A DNA stretch of 64,000 nt from Pseudanabaena galeata CCNP1313. Its GTDB lineage: Bacteria; Cyanobacteriota; Cyanobacteriia; Pseudanabaenales; Pseudanabaenaceae. Both the position numbers and the translations under genes were made by a program. The DNA is taken from NCBI RefSeq assembly GCF_029910235.1, contig NZ_CP112874.1:744001-808000 (forward strand). Reading direction: 5' to 3'. Under the pieces are notes generated by a model. It ran no database searches. It had not been told where the DNA came from and saw only the letters and a list, made by a program, of their open reading frames with translations. Shown piece after piece: positions 1 through 8,517 of the stretch. How positions within the stretch are numbered: the first letter of the stretch is position 1; every line of letters begins with the position of its first letter.

Positions 1-1
1 T

Positions 2-1156
2 GTTAAGCGGAGTAATGGCAGGATTTCTGTTATTGCTAAGAATTTATTACGTGGAAAAAGTCGAGAGCTACAAATTGCTTCATTAGAGGCTGAAGAAATT
101 ATTAATCAGGTTTTGCTTCCCTATGTCGAATATGCTAAAAAAATTGAAGAGTATGAAACTACATTAATAGAAATGATTGCAGAAGAGTTTCCTTTTAGCG
201 AAATTACGCAGGAAGAATTACGAGAATATGAAAATCATTTAGGATTGAGAGAAGAAGATATAGACGCAATTGTCCCTCGAATTATTAAGCCAAAACTAGA
301 TGAATACGAACGAAATTTGCGAGTTAAAGAAGTACAAGTAAGAGAATCACAAAAACAAGAATTGCAGCAAGAAAGACTTGATTTAGGCAATGGGGTAAAT
401 CTCGATTTGGTGAGGATTCCTGCGGGGGGATTTATGATGGGAATGCCAGCATCGGAGCGCAAAATTGCTCTTGAGAATGCCAAGAAATATAATTGGACTG
501 GGTTAGAAGAATATTTGGATTGGTCAACGCCCCAACATGAAGTAAAAGTTCCTGCTTTTTTATTGGGGAAATATGCTGTAACCAATGCTCAGTGGAAAGC
601 CATAATGGGAACAAAGCCTTCGGAAAGTTCTGATGTTAAGTTTCAAGGCGAAAACCAACCAGTAATCAAAGTTTCGTGGGATGATGCTAAGGAGTTTTGT
701 AAAAAGCTGTCTGAGAAAATAAAAAAGAATGTCAGGTTGCCTAGCGAAGCAGAATGGGAGTATGCTTGTCGCGCTGGAACCACTACCGCCTTTCATTTTG
801 GAGAAACCATTACCCCCGAACTTGTCAACTATGACGGTAATTATCCATACGGTGATGCACCAAAGGGAGAATATCGCGAAAAGACAGTTGATGTGCAGAG
901 TTTTAGCCCGAATGCATGGGGCTTATATCAAATGCATGGCAATGTTTGGGAATGGTGCGAAGATATATGGCATGAAAACTATAACGGTGCGCCCACTGAT
1001 GGCTCTGTATGGCTAACTGGCGGCGAACAAAATAAACGCGCTCTGCGGGGTGGCTCGTGGGACGGCAATGCTTTCATTTGTCGTTCAGCGTATCGCAGCG
1101 GGGTCAATGCGGACTATAGCGACTTCAATATCGGTTTTCGGGTTGTTGTTGCTTGA
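2..1156 (+). CDS. FGE-sulfatase (SUMF1-fold) domain protein, 5' end outside window
   Basis: The frame is already open at base 2, so the gene starts upstream; the TTG at 113 is not its start. The visible N-terminal part is an acidic, charged helical region of the kind found before FGE domains in cyanobacterial proteins. From about base 400 it is a formylglycine-generating-enzyme fold: [57 protein letters not shown] and ALRGGSW are all present. By eye, the first of the two active-site cysteines of true FGE (Cys336 in the human enzyme) is Gly here and only the second (in FICRSAY) remains. I therefore infer a non-FGE role such as ligand binding or another modification. The upstream partner domain (often a kinase or peptidase in cyanobacteria) cannot be seen. 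Confidence 0.85.
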   Translation, partial: VKRSNGRISVIAKNLLRGKSRELQIASLEAEEIINQVLLPYVEYAKKIEEYETTLIEMIAEEFPFSEITQEELREYENHLGLREEDIDAIVPRIIKPKLDEYERNLRVKEVQVRESQKQELQQERLDLGNGVNLDLVRIPAGGFMMGMPASERKIALENAKKYNWTGLEEYLDWSTPQHEVKVPAFLLGKYAVTNAQWKAIMGTKPSESSDVKFQGENQPVIKVSWDDAKEFCKKLSEKIKKNVRLPSEAEWEYACRAGTTTAFHFGETITPELVNYDGNYPYGDAPKGEYREKTVDVQSFSPNAWGLYQMHGNVWEWCEDIWHENYNGAPTDGSVWLTGGEQNKRALRGGSWDGNAFICRSAYRSGVNADYSDFNIGFRVVVA

Positions 1157-1219
1157 GTTCCGTTCTTTTCTTTCTCGCGTTCGTGAGGACTTCTCCTTTG
1201 TTTTTTTGCCCTTTGAGTC

Positions 1220-2566
1220 CAAGATCCCCGACTTCTTCTACGCTTTCACAAACACCTTTCAAGTTCACAAAAGAAGTCGGGGATCTGAATCCCCCACTAC
1301 CATCTACAAAGCGCCCACCTAAAGCCAAGATCCCCGACTTCTTCTACATCATCAAAGATAGCTTGCAAGTTTACAAAAGAAGTCGGGGATCTGAATCCCC
1401 CCTACCATCCACAAATCGGCTACCTAAAGCCAAGATCCCCGACTTCTTCTACGCTATCACAGACAACTTTCAAAATTACAAAAGAAGTCGGGGATCTGAA
1501 TCTCCACTACCATCCACCAAGCTCCCATTTAAAGCCAAGATCCCCGACTTCTTCTACATCATCAAAGATAGCTTGCAAGTTTACAAAAGAAGTCGGGGAT
1601 CTGAATCCCCCCTACCATCCACAAAGCGCCCACCTAAAGCCAAGATCCCCGACTTCTTCTACGCTTTCACAAACACCTTTCAAGTTCACAAAAGAAGTCG
1701 GGGATCTAAATCTCCACTACCATCTACAAAGCGCCCACCTAAAGCCAAGATCCCCGACTTCTTCTACGCTTTCACAAACACCTTTCAAGTTCACAAAAGA
1801 AGTCGGGGATCTGAAACCCCACTACCATCCACAAAGCGCCCACCTAAAGCCAAGATCCCCGACTTCTTCTACATCATCAAAGATAGCTTGCAAGTTTACA
1901 AAAGAAGTCGGGAATCTGAATCTCCACTACCATCCACCAAGCTCTCATTTAAAGCCAAGATCCCCGACTTCTTCTACATCATCAAAGATAGCTTGCAAGT
2001 TCACAAAAGAAGTCGGGGATCTAAATCTCCCCTACCATCCACAAATCGGCTACCTAAAGCCAAGATCCCCGACTTCTTCTACTTCACCAAAGATAGCTTG
2101 CAAGTTTACAAAAGAAGTCGGGGATCTAAATCTCCACTACCATCTACAAAGCGCCCACCTAAAGCCAAGATCCCCGACTTCTTCTACGCTATCACAAACA
2201 CCTTTCAAGTTCACAAAAGAAGTCGGGGATCTGAATCCCCACTACCATCCACAAAGCGCCCACCTAAAGCCAAGATCCCCGACTTCTTCTACATCATCAA
2301 AGATAGCTTTCAAGTTCACAAAAGAAGTCGGGGATCTGAATCCCCCACTACCATCCACAAAGCGCCCACCTAAAGCCAAGATCCCCGACTTCTTCTACAT
2401 CATCAAAGATAGCTTGCAAGTTTACAAAAGAAGTCGGGGATCTGAAACCCCACTACCATCCACAAAGCGCCCACCTAAAGCCAAGATCCCCGACTTCTTC
2501 TACATCATCAAAGATAGCTTGCAAGTTTACAAAAGAAGTCGGGGATCTGAATCCCCCACAGTTATC
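1220..2566. repeat. REP-like tandem array, 13 units of about 105 bp
   Basis: Each unit has the arm AGATCCCCGACTTCTT, a spacer of about 33 nt, the inverse arm AAGAAGTCGGGGATCT, then about 40 nt (with CTACCATCCAC and GCGCCCACCTAAAG) before the next unit. Unit starts are near 1220, 1326, 1431, 1536 and then every 105 bp. The inner spacer comes in a few versions (starting GCTTTCAC, ATCATCAA, GCTATCAC or TTCACCAA) shuffled along the array, which suggests unequal exchange. Because 105 is a multiple of 3 the array stays open in one frame. The array ends about 15 bp from the 3' end of a RAYT-type transposase gene, and a single related unit lies at 32617-32694. Confidence 0.95.
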
Positions 2567-2580
2567 TATCGATATCCTAT

Positions 2581-3153
2581 TTATTCATCTAACATCAAAG
2601 CCATCAACTGAGGAATTGAAGGAAGATTACATTCATTTAGGAAAGAAAAATACTCCTCATCTGAACCAATCATTGAACGAACGAACTCTATTGAAGGCAA
2701 ACTTCCTCTTCTAATGCCTGCATATTCACAAAAACTAGAAAACTCCCATTCCGAAGCAGACTTCACCAAATCAGCCTTAACTGGATTAAGGTGAATATAA
2801 CGAACTAAATGTACCAAATACTCATCAGAATCAACCAAAATCGCCTTAAACCTTCCCTGAAAGAGTGAGCCAACACGATTAAAACGCTTATTTATGCTCT
2901 TGGTATAGGTAAGGGACAATAGTTTCATGGCTTCCGATAGATTACCTCCATTACATTGCACCAAGAAATGATAGTGATTAGGCATCAGGCAATAAGCCAA
3001 AATTGAGATATGCTCATCAACCAAATAGTAACGAGACAACCTCAAAAAATATAGGTAGTTTTCCTTGTCAAAAAATATTGGTTGGCAGTTATTGCCCCGA
3101 TTGTAAACATGGTAATAACGCCCTTGTTCAAAATTTATGGAACGACTTGGCAT
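2581..3153 (-). CDS. REP-associated tyrosine transposase (RAYT, Y1 family)
   Basis: 190 residues, full length for the family. A Y1 HUH transposase: the metal-binding motif is MPNHYHFLV (His60, His62) and the catalytic tyrosine is probably Tyr119 in VRYIHLNPVKADLV, the signature of RAYTs (TnpA-REP). RAYTs cut single-stranded DNA at REP hairpins and are normally domesticated single-copy genes flanked by the REPs they recognise. Its 3' end lies about 15 bp from the 13-unit palindromic array, and no IS605-type ends or TnpB gene accompany it. On its coding strand, GTAG precedes most hairpin arms of the array; GTAG is the tetranucleotide recognised by E. coli RAYT. The functional link to the array is inference. 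Confidence 0.88.
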   Translation of the reverse strand: MPSRSINFEQGRYYHVYNRGNNCQPIFFDKENYLYFLRLSRYYLVDEHISILAYCLMPNHYHFLVQCNGGNLSEAMKLLSLTYTKSINKRFNRVGSLFQGRFKAILVDSDEYLVHLVRYIHLNPVKADLVKSASEWEFSSFCEYAGIRRGSLPSIEFVRSMIGSDEEYFSFLNECNLPSIPQLMALMLDE

Positions 3154-3279
3154 AGTTAGCGGCTGAAGCCTAAATAGTTAAACATCAAAATTAATACGCA
3201 ACAGTTAGTCTCCTTTGCTTTTTCTTTGTAATCATAAATTAGTTTTGCTTGTCACACAAAAGTCGAAGATCTTAGCCTA

Positions 3280-3394
3280 TATAGCAATGTAAGTTTTGCT
3301 TAGGACATAAAACCCAAAAGATGAGTGGCGGCGCTTCGCGCCGCCACTCATCTTTTGGGTTTTGATTAGTCCTGCCATCTCTTGTATTGCTATA
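3280..3394. repeat. Family B palindromic element, copy B1
   Basis: Bounded by TATAGCAAT and ATTGCTATA. Its core is a perfect palindrome, stem AAACCCAAAAGATGAGTGG with tip GGCGCTTCGCGCC. Compare B2, B3 and B4. Confidence 0.9.
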
Positions 3395-3856
3395 GTTTCC
3401 TTTTACTTACCCACATTTAGCTATACGTGGGAATGCATCAAGTGTACGTTATGGAAGTCCAGATCTATGCCTGTGGTGCGGAAGCATCCAAATATCAAAC
3501 CGAGTCAGCTATTTTAGTAGGGAAGCCGAAAGGTTGGCTGACTCACCTTTACCAGAAATATCTATATTGATAAATTGGCGAATGGACAAAATCCTGAAGG
3601 GGCAAAGCATTACCGCAACAATTTAGAAATTTTTAGACCATTTTAATTCGGTAATGCTTTGCCCTAAACCTGACAACATCACCCTAAAAGAGGATTTGGA
3701 GACCAAATCCCTACATATTTGAAAGGTAGGGTCAAAGAGGATTTGGAGACCAAATCCCTACATATTTGAAAGGTAGGGGCTTGGTCTCCAAGCCCCAATA
3801 AGCCTTTCTCTTCTCCCAATAAAAAAAACTTCTACGTAACATGAGTTACTTGCACC
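3395..3856. other. Gene-poor gap with a hairpin and a 47-bp tandem duplication
   Basis: No recognisable gene. A 45-codon ORF (ATG 3433, stop 3568-3570, plus strand) has no recognised homology. A hairpin with a 16-bp stem (CAAAGCATTACCG against CGGTAATGCTTTG) spans 3599-3665. Positions 3687-3731 and 3734-3778 are near-exact copies of one sequence (GGATTTGGAGACCAAATCC), and the stretch ends at 3830-3844 in TCTACGTAACATGA, an end of family G. Confidence 0.6.
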
Positions 3857-3944
3857 TATAGCAATCCTCAATAGGCTATGAGATTGAGTCCCTTTGGGGC
3901 GCAATCTCATAGCCAGATCTTACAACTCATTTAGGAGCGCTATA
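3857..3944. repeat. Family F palindromic element, copy F1
   Basis: Starts TATAGCAATCCT and ends AGGAGCGCTATA; the core palindrome is GCTATGAGATTG around CCCTTTGGGG. Ends match F2-F4 (27702, 62976, 63287) but the stem sequence differs. Confidence 0.8.
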
Positions 3945-3957
3945 TCTACCTAGACAG

Positions 3958-5130
3958 TTAGTATTTCGGAATGGAAGGATCGATCTGCTCACTCCATGCA
4001 TTAATACCACCCTGCACATTGATACCATCAATGCCAGCCTGCTTGAGAATGCCAAGAGCCTTCATCGATCGCCCACCCATCTTGCAATGGGCAATCAGCT
4101 TATGACCATTTAGCAGAGCCTTAACCTTCTCTACACCATTACCATTTTCGATTTCTGGCAAAGGTACTAATACAGTGTTCGGAATTCTGCCAATTTCCCA
4201 TTCATTAGGGTTACGGACATCAATAATCACATAATCTGATGCACCAGCATCAATGATGTCCTTGAGTTCTTTAACTGTAATTTCAGCGATCGCTTTTTGT
4301 GATTCCATTTCAGTCTCTTTTTGTTGAGGAATACCACAGAACATCTGGTAATCAATCAATTCTTCGATTACAGGACGGACTGGGTTAGGACGCAGCTTGA
4401 GTTCGCGGAAAGTCATCTTTAAGGCATCGTAAAGCAACAAACGCCCACTCAGAGTATTTCCTTGTCTTAGAATGATCTTGACAGTTTCAGTAGCTTGGAT
4501 CACCCCAATGATTCCAGGGAGAATCCCTAAAACGCCACCTTCAGCGCAGGAGGGAACCAATCCGGGAGGAGGTGGTTCTGGATAGAGATCGCGATAGTTG
4601 GGACCACCTTCATAATTGAAGACAGTAGCCTGTCCTTCAAAGCGGAAAATTGAGCCGTAGACATTAGGCTTATTTAGCAATACACAGGCATCATTGACGA
4701 GATAGCGCGTCGGAAAGTTATCCGTACCATCCACAACAATGTCATAGGGAGCCATGATCTCCAATGCATTAGCTGAAGATAGCTGCGTATTGTACAAATC
4801 AATTTGACAATGGGGGTTAATTTCCAAGATCCTCGCTTTTGCCGATTCGATCTTGGGTTTACCGACCCAGCTAGTGCCATGAATGACTTGACGCTGAAGA
4901 TTGGAGGTATCCACCACATCGAAGTCCACGATGCCAATACGTCCGATCCCTGCGGCAGCAAGGTATAACAACAAGGGCGCACCCAAGCCACCCGTACCGA
5001 TACACAGTACGCTGGCAGCCTTGAGGCGCTTTTGTCCTTCTACGCCAACCTCAGGCAAGATCAGGTGGCGTGAGTAGCGCTCATAGTCATCTTGGGTGAG
5101 TTGAATCGAATTTGGGTCTGGGTTGAGCAT
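3958..5130 (-). CDS. moeB: Molybdopterin-synthase adenylyltransferase with rhodanese domain
   Basis: 390 residues. The N-terminal 270 are an E1-like ThiF/MoeB adenylation domain: GTGGLGAPLLLYLAAAGIG nucleotide loop, DFDVVDTSNLQRQVIHG, and PSCAEGGVLG around the conserved cysteine. The C-terminal 110 are a rhodanese domain with active-site loop HCKMGGRS (Cys349). It activates the C-terminus of MoaD-type carriers by adenylation and probably hands sulfur on through the rhodanese cysteine, in molybdenum cofactor synthesis in the cytosol. The two CxxC zinc pairs of E. coli MoeB are not visible; cyanobacterial members of this fusion type generally lack them, so a carrier of another sulfur pathway (ThiS) is an alternative substrate. 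Other molybdenum genes (mop, modA, modBC) lie near 54-57 kb. Confidence 0.92.
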   Translation of the reverse strand: MLNPDPNSIQLTQDDYERYSRHLILPEVGVEGQKRLKAASVLCIGTGGLGAPLLLYLAAAGIGRIGIVDFDVVDTSNLQRQVIHGTSWVGKPKIESAKARILEINPHCQIDLYNTQLSSANALEIMAPYDIVVDGTDNFPTRYLVNDACVLLNKPNVYGSIFRFEGQATVFNYEGGPNYRDLYPEPPPPGLVPSCAEGGVLGILPGIIGVIQATETVKIILRQGNTLSGRLLLYDALKMTFRELKLRPNPVRPVIEELIDYQMFCGIPQQKETEMESQKAIAEITVKELKDIIDAGASDYVIIDVRNPNEWEIGRIPNTVLVPLPEIENGNGVEKVKALLNGHKLIAHCKMGGRSMKALGILKQAGIDGINVQGGINAWSEQIDPSIPKY

Positions 5131-5222
5131 GATTAAATAAATCGCACTTTGAATGCGTAAGCGATCGCCTACGCTGATTTGGCGTGTTTTTGTATTTCTA
5201 TTGTAGTTTCCTAGTTTACGCT

Positions 5223-5328
5223 TTAAGTAGCTAGGCGCAATTAAATATAAAAACCCAAAAACTACGGCGCACGTTGCGCGTGTGCCATAGTTTTTGACTC
5301 TGGTTTTTAATTATGCCCAGCTACTTAA
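5223..5328. repeat. Family C palindromic element, copy C1
   Basis: Perfect 10-bp ends TTAAGTAGCT and AGCTACTTAA. The core palindrome is AAAACCCAAAAACTA with tip GTTGCGC. It lies in the 308-bp gap between divergent genes (5131-5438), in which I see nothing else except HIP1 sites. Confidence 0.85.
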
Positions 5329-5438
5329 TGCAATGTTGTATCTTTGTTGCAGTTGGTTTAACCGCCATAACTACGATCTAAGATTTACAAAAGTTTAGAT
5401 TGCAAAAAATTAAAGTGTGACTGAATCCACGCATTATT

Positions 5439-5702
5439 ATGGAGCTTATGGATACCCCTTACATTTACTACATTCCGATTTACCCTGATGATGATAATTG
5501 CGAAACTCTGATGCACTTATTCATCGGTAAACCCGGACTAGACAACGAAATTCTTACCCTATTAGAAACCCTTGACAATCGCGAACATGAGGGCGAAGCC
5601 GTAGACTATGTTCACGAGCTAGAAGACAAATTTGACTTAAAGCGAGTTTCAGTTAGATTTTTGCCGCGAAAACGCGAGCGAGCAGTGCCAATTATGACTT
5701 GA
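5439..5702 (+). CDS. Conserved-looking small hypothetical protein
   Basis: 87 residues, acidic in the middle (YPDDDNCETLMH, DNREHEGEAVDYVHELED) and basic at the end (PRKRERAVP). No signal peptide, membrane segment or motif that I recognise. The codon pattern looks coding and a terminator-like hairpin follows at 5764. ATG 5439 is used because the second ATG at 5448 sits only 3 nt after GGAG. The gene stands alone between moeB (divergent) and the DUF1825 gene. I do not know its function. Confidence 0.6.
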   Translation: MELMDTPYIYYIPIYPDDDNCETLMHLFIGKPGLDNEILTLLETLDNREHEGEAVDYVHELEDKFDLKRVSVRFLPRKRERAVPIMT

Positions 5703-5763
5703 GCCATAAAGTTCTTGCAAAACAACAACTTTATGCCCAGCGCCGCAGGTGCTGACCATAACA

Positions 5764-5819
5764 AAAAAGCCGAAAGAGTATGACGTTGCTTTGCACTGTC
5801 GTACTCTTTCGGCTTTTTA
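5764..5819 (+). terminator. Hairpin terminator after the 5439-5702 gene
   Basis: Stem AAAAAGCCGAAAGAGTA against TACTCTTTCGGCTTTTT with a short inner stem; U-rich when read on either strand. Confidence 0.7.
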
Positions 5820-5905
5820 TAGTGATATCCCCACTTTGGTTAATTTCTGTAAAGTTGACCTAGCTTGTAAAATTAGAATAGATGTAAATAAAGCAGAGCA
5901 TTAAA

Positions 5906-6229
5906 ATGGCATTTTTTGATTCTGAAATTGTTCAACATGAAGCCCGCAATCTCTTTCAAGACTATCAAGCCTTAACTCAGCTTGGTGGTAGTTATGGCAA
6001 GTTTGATCGCGAAGGCAAAATTCTCTTTATTGAAAAAATGGAAGAGATGATGGATCGCTATAAAATTTTCATGAAGAGGTTTGAATTGTCCGATGACTTT
6101 ATGGCGCAGATGACCCTCAAGCAATTGGAAAACCAGTTAGGTAATTTTGGGATTACGCCTCAGCAGATGTTTGATCAGATGAACATCACTCTTGAGAAGA
6201 TGAAATCTGAACTGGAACTTCATAATTAG
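5906..6229 (+). CDS. DUF1825 family protein
   Basis: 107 residues, mostly helical and soluble, matching the cyanobacterial DUF1825 family from memory (opening MAFFDSEIVQHEA, ending ITPQQMFDQMN then a charged helix). The family is nearly restricted to cyanobacteria and has no established function. The gene stands alone. Downstream, 6229-6285 is a short repeat of GCTTTTAGC and GCGCTTAGC units that runs into the end of convergent comF. Confidence 0.88.
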   Translation: MAFFDSEIVQHEARNLFQDYQALTQLGGSYGKFDREGKILFIEKMEEMMDRYKIFMKRFELSDDFMAQMTLKQLENQLGNFGITPQQMFDQMNITLEKMKSELELHN

Positions 6230-6285
6230 CTTTTAGCGCTTAGCTTTTAGCTTTTAGCGCTTAGCTTTTAGCTTTTAGCTTTTAA
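6229..6285. repeat. Short tandem repeat AGCTTTTAGC/GCGCTTAGC
   Basis: About six alternating units between two convergent genes; it overlaps the last codons of comF. Confidence 0.8.
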
Positions 6286-7009
6286 ATTGTGGGCGTGCAA
6301 TTACTATTACACCGCGCACTGTCATTTTACTGATGGCAAGGGTGGCGATCGCTTCGCGGATAGTTGCGCCAGTGGTGTAAATATCATCAAATAGGATGAC
6401 CGATCGCGAGTTTGTCTGCTTAGAAACTTGGGCTGAGGGAACTGTAAAGGCTTTAGATAAATTTTGCTCACGCTCTTGGATAGTCTTGGTTTGCATCTGC
6501 GCCTTAGTATCCTTGACCCGTTGCAACAGTTGGGGAGCGCATGGCATTGCAGTCAGATCACAAAAACGACGGGCAAGAATTTCAGCTTGGTTAAATCCTC
6601 GCGATTTTAATTTGTTGTCATGCAGGGGAATCGGAATCACTGCAAGGTTTTTAAAGTTTTGGGAAAATTTCCTAGCATCTGGAGATCGCTTCCATCTTTC
6701 GGCGATCTTTTCGGCGATCAGTTCCATAATTTCAGGATGATTTTCATATTTGCTAGCAGCGATGCCCCGCTTCAATGTGCCGTCATAAATTCCCCAGCTA
6801 TAAAGTGGAATCTCTGGAGCGATAGGATGATCTTTTTGAAAGAAGTCTGGTGATTGATAAGCAGTAATTTGCCGATCGCAGTCTTTACATAAAATGCGAT
6901 CGGCGGGACGTTTGCATAATGGACAATTGGCTTGCCAAAGGGAATCTGTAACGACATTTGCTAAGCGATCAATCCTTAAACCTTTGCTAATTGATGTGAA
7001 CCAGTTCAT
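6275..7009 (-). CDS. comF: ComF family phosphoribosyltransferase-like protein
   Basis: 244 residues from ATG 7009. A four-cysteine zinc knuckle near the N-terminus (CPLC and CKDC) is followed by a PRTase fold with LKSRGFNQAEILAR and the PRPP loop VILFDDIYTTGATIREA. ComF proteins assist natural transformation, probably acting on incoming single-stranded DNA; cyanobacterial members are part of the competence set. The frame is open up to 7147, but that would cross a hairpin and enter ndhN, so 7009 is preferred. recO and an SSB-like gene are elsewhere in the window. Confidence 0.85.
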   Translation of the reverse strand: MNWFTSISKGLRIDRLANVVTDSLWQANCPLCKRPADRILCKDCDRQITAYQSPDFFQKDHPIAPEIPLYSWGIYDGTLKRGIAASKYENHPEIMELIAEKIAERWKRSPDARKFSQNFKNLAVIPIPLHDNKLKSRGFNQAEILARRFCDLTAMPCAPQLLQRVKDTKAQMQTKTIQEREQNLSKAFTVPSAQVSKQTNSRSVILFDDIYTTGATIREAIATLAISKMTVRGVIVIARPQFKS

Positions 7010-7025
7010 GATTTTTGGATAATCG

Positions 7026-7076
7026 CTTAATAGAGAGTTGCGGCGTAAAGCGCCGCAACTCTCTATTGTTTTTTTG
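7026..7076. terminator. Hairpin between comF and ndhN
   Basis: Perfect stem AATAGAGAGTTGCGGCG with tip TAAA, in the gap downstream of ndhN. The T run lies on the plus strand, so its efficiency as an ndhN terminator is uncertain. Confidence 0.5.
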
Positions 7077-7085
7077 ACTAAAAAG

Positions 7086-7535
7086 CTAGGCAGCAACTGC
7101 TTGCTTAAGCGGTTGCCAAGTGACTTGGCGATCGCTTGCGGTTTCAATCACGATTTTTACACGCGGATCGCGATCGGGAATCTGGCTGAGGGTCTCTAGC
7201 TCTTCCTTGGAGAGATACTTACCTTCGATCAGCCACACAACTAGCCCCTTAGATTTTGCGGGTAAAGCATTGAGGCGAAATTGGATTGCAGGAGGGATGA
7301 AATATGTGCGTATTTCAGTTTTGCCAAGGTGAGAAGGACGCACACCATGAACATCCGTCAGATAACTACTTATATCGCCTAAACCACGCGCCGTAATAAA
7401 GAGAATTTCATAACCTGCATTCTTCAAGCGCAGTTGGTAGCGACCTTCATAACCACCTTCTGGAGGAACGCGCATTGCTAAAGCACCTGCTTTCTCTAGG
7501 TCTTTTACAATTTTATCGGTTGCAATCAAGGGCAT
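7086..7535 (-). CDS. ndhN: NAD(P)H-quinone oxidoreductase subunit N (NDH-1)
   Basis: 149 residues, full length. It matches cyanobacterial/chloroplast NdhN: start MPLIATDKIVKDLEKAGAL, then GGYEGRYQLRL, TARGLGDISSYLT, GVRPSHLGK and SKGLVVWLIEGKYLS. NdhN is one of the oxygenic-photosynthesis-specific subunits of the hydrophilic arm of NDH-1, which carries respiratory and cyclic electron flow and CO2 uptake at the thylakoid. It is a single gene with its start shortly after a truncated family E element. Confidence 0.93.
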   Translation of the reverse strand: MPLIATDKIVKDLEKAGALAMRVPPEGGYEGRYQLRLKNAGYEILFITARGLGDISSYLTDVHGVRPSHLGKTEIRTYFIPPAIQFRLNALPAKSKGLVVWLIEGKYLSKEELETLSQIPDRDPRVKIVIETASDRQVTWQPLKQAVAA

Positions 7536-7581
7536 GGTGACATCCTAGGCTAAATGCTAAATATACAGCTAACAGTATTTT

Positions 7582-7650
7582 ATACCAAAACACAAAATGA
7601 CTACACCATTTTGTGTTTTTAAAACCCTTACTGGGTTTGGTTTTTAATCC
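7582..7650. repeat. Family E element, truncated copy E1
   Basis: Keeps the left end ATACCAAAA, the hairpin CACAAAATGACTACACCATTTTGTG and the linker AACCCTTACTGGGTTTGG; the right hairpin is lost. A short family F remnant (CTATAGCACTC, GAGCGCTATAG) follows at 7657-7682. Confidence 0.8.
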
Positions 7651-7683
7651 ATACCTATAGCACTCTCACAACGAGCGCTATAG

Positions 7684-7722
7684 AAAGCAAAAGGATGCGC
7701 TTCGCGCATCCTTTTGCTTTTT
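7684..7722. terminator. Hairpin downstream of the 7750-8133 gene
   Basis: Perfect 17-bp stem AAAGCAAAAGGATGCGC with tip TTC, just past the stop of the minus-strand gene. Confidence 0.5.
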
Positions 7723-7749
7723 AAAAATTTGTTCAGTGTAAAACACTGA

Positions 7750-8133
7750 TTAGTCAATGACTTGGACATCAATATCAATCGTGCCAGGTGGGGTAAGCCG
7801 CACAAATTTATTTTGCTGTTCTTGCAAGGGCTCGCCGCAGCTAGGGCATTGAAACTGACTGGACTTCGATGCATTAAAAGTTGCAGCACATACAGGACAA
7901 TCTGCGGTAATGATGCTGCGCTTAATCCACCATTGCAAACCAAAAAAGGCAACTATAGGGACAACTGTAACTAGACCAATCAAGATGAAGAAGGAGTTAA
8001 CCAACCAGCCTAGCCCGATCGCACTAAATGCCCAAAAAACAAGCATAGTTGTCAGCCAAAAGCGCACACCTGACCAGCGATCGCCTCCACCACCGCCATT
8101 GGGAAAATTATTGCCAAATGTGTAGTATTTCAT
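7750..8133 (-). CDS. Two-TM membrane protein with zinc ribbon
   Basis: 127 residues. A Gly-rich N-terminus (FPNGGGGGDRWSG) precedes two hydrophobic segments (about residues 25-45 and 48-68), then a rubredoxin-like zinc ribbon with CPVC and CPSC pairs and an acidic tail. Zinc-ribbon membrane proteins of this plan are common and uncharacterised in cyanobacteria. A lone gene between ndhN and the ktrB locus; I cannot assign a function. Confidence 0.75.
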   Translation of the reverse strand: MKYYTFGNNFPNGGGGGDRWSGVRFWLTTMLVFWAFSAIGLGWLVNSFFILIGLVTVVPIVAFFGLQWWIKRSIITADCPVCAATFNASKSSQFQCPSCGEPLQEQQNKFVRLTPPGTIDIDVQVID

Positions 8134-8222
8134 GAGTTTCAGTCCCTGTATTTACCCTTTATTTGCATGTAGCGATCGTAACACTCTTATCTGATCTTGC
8201 CCTTCGGTTACTGAGTATGGTT

Positions 8223-8280
8223 AATACCAATTCACAAAAGTGTGGGTACACTTTTGTGCTTTTACAACCCTAAAATCACA
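8223..8280. repeat. Family E element, half copy E2
   Basis: Contains only the hairpin CACAAAAGTGTGGGTACACTTTTGTG with end ATACCAATT; the other half is missing. Confidence 0.7.
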
Positions 8281-8283
8281 ACC

Positions 8284-8401
8284 TATAGCAATGTAAGTTT
8301 TGCTTAGGAAATTAAACCCAAAAGATGAGTGGCGGCGCTTCGCGCCGCCACTCATCTTTTGGGTTTTGATTTTTGTCCGAGCTATCTCTTACATTGCTAT
8401 A
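8284..8401. repeat. Family B palindromic element, copy B2
   Basis: Ends TATAGCAAT and ATTGCTATA. The core stem matches B1 (GATGAGTGG) with tip GGCGCTTCGCGCC. MITE A1 is inserted right at its right end. Confidence 0.9.
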
Positions 8402-8406
8402 ACTAA

Positions 8407-8517
8407 GCGTGAGTTCGATATAGCCATTTGCGGCGTGCTTTGCACGCTGCAAATGGCGAAAAATGGTAAGAATCGCTTAGCGATTCTTACCATTTTTCGC
8501 TTTCGTCGAACTGACGT
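8407..8517 (+). mobile_element. Family A MITE, copy A1 (IS982-derived)
   Basis: 111 bp running from GCGTGAGTTCGA to TCGAACTGACGT, flanked by the 7-bp duplication TAACTAA (8400-8406 and 8518-8524). It holds two adjacent hairpins, CCATTTGC...GCAAATGG and CGAAAAATGGTAAG...CTTACCATTTTTCG. The ends match those of the IS982-family element at 17327-18329. Confidence 0.92.

Noticed and set aside
1153-2373. 406-codon ORF made of 35-residue repeats
   Set aside because: Starts at a TTG overlapping the previous stop, consists only of the tandem DNA repeat and has no protein-like beginning; reported as repeat array and as a low-interest finding, not as a gene.
1220-2566. Possible CRISPR array
   Set aside because: Units of 105 bp with only a few spacer versions reused along the array; no unique spacers and no cas genes in the window.
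3433-3570. 45-codon ORF in the RAYT-moeB gap
   Set aside because: No homology recognised and no clear ribosome site; only noted in the gap entry.
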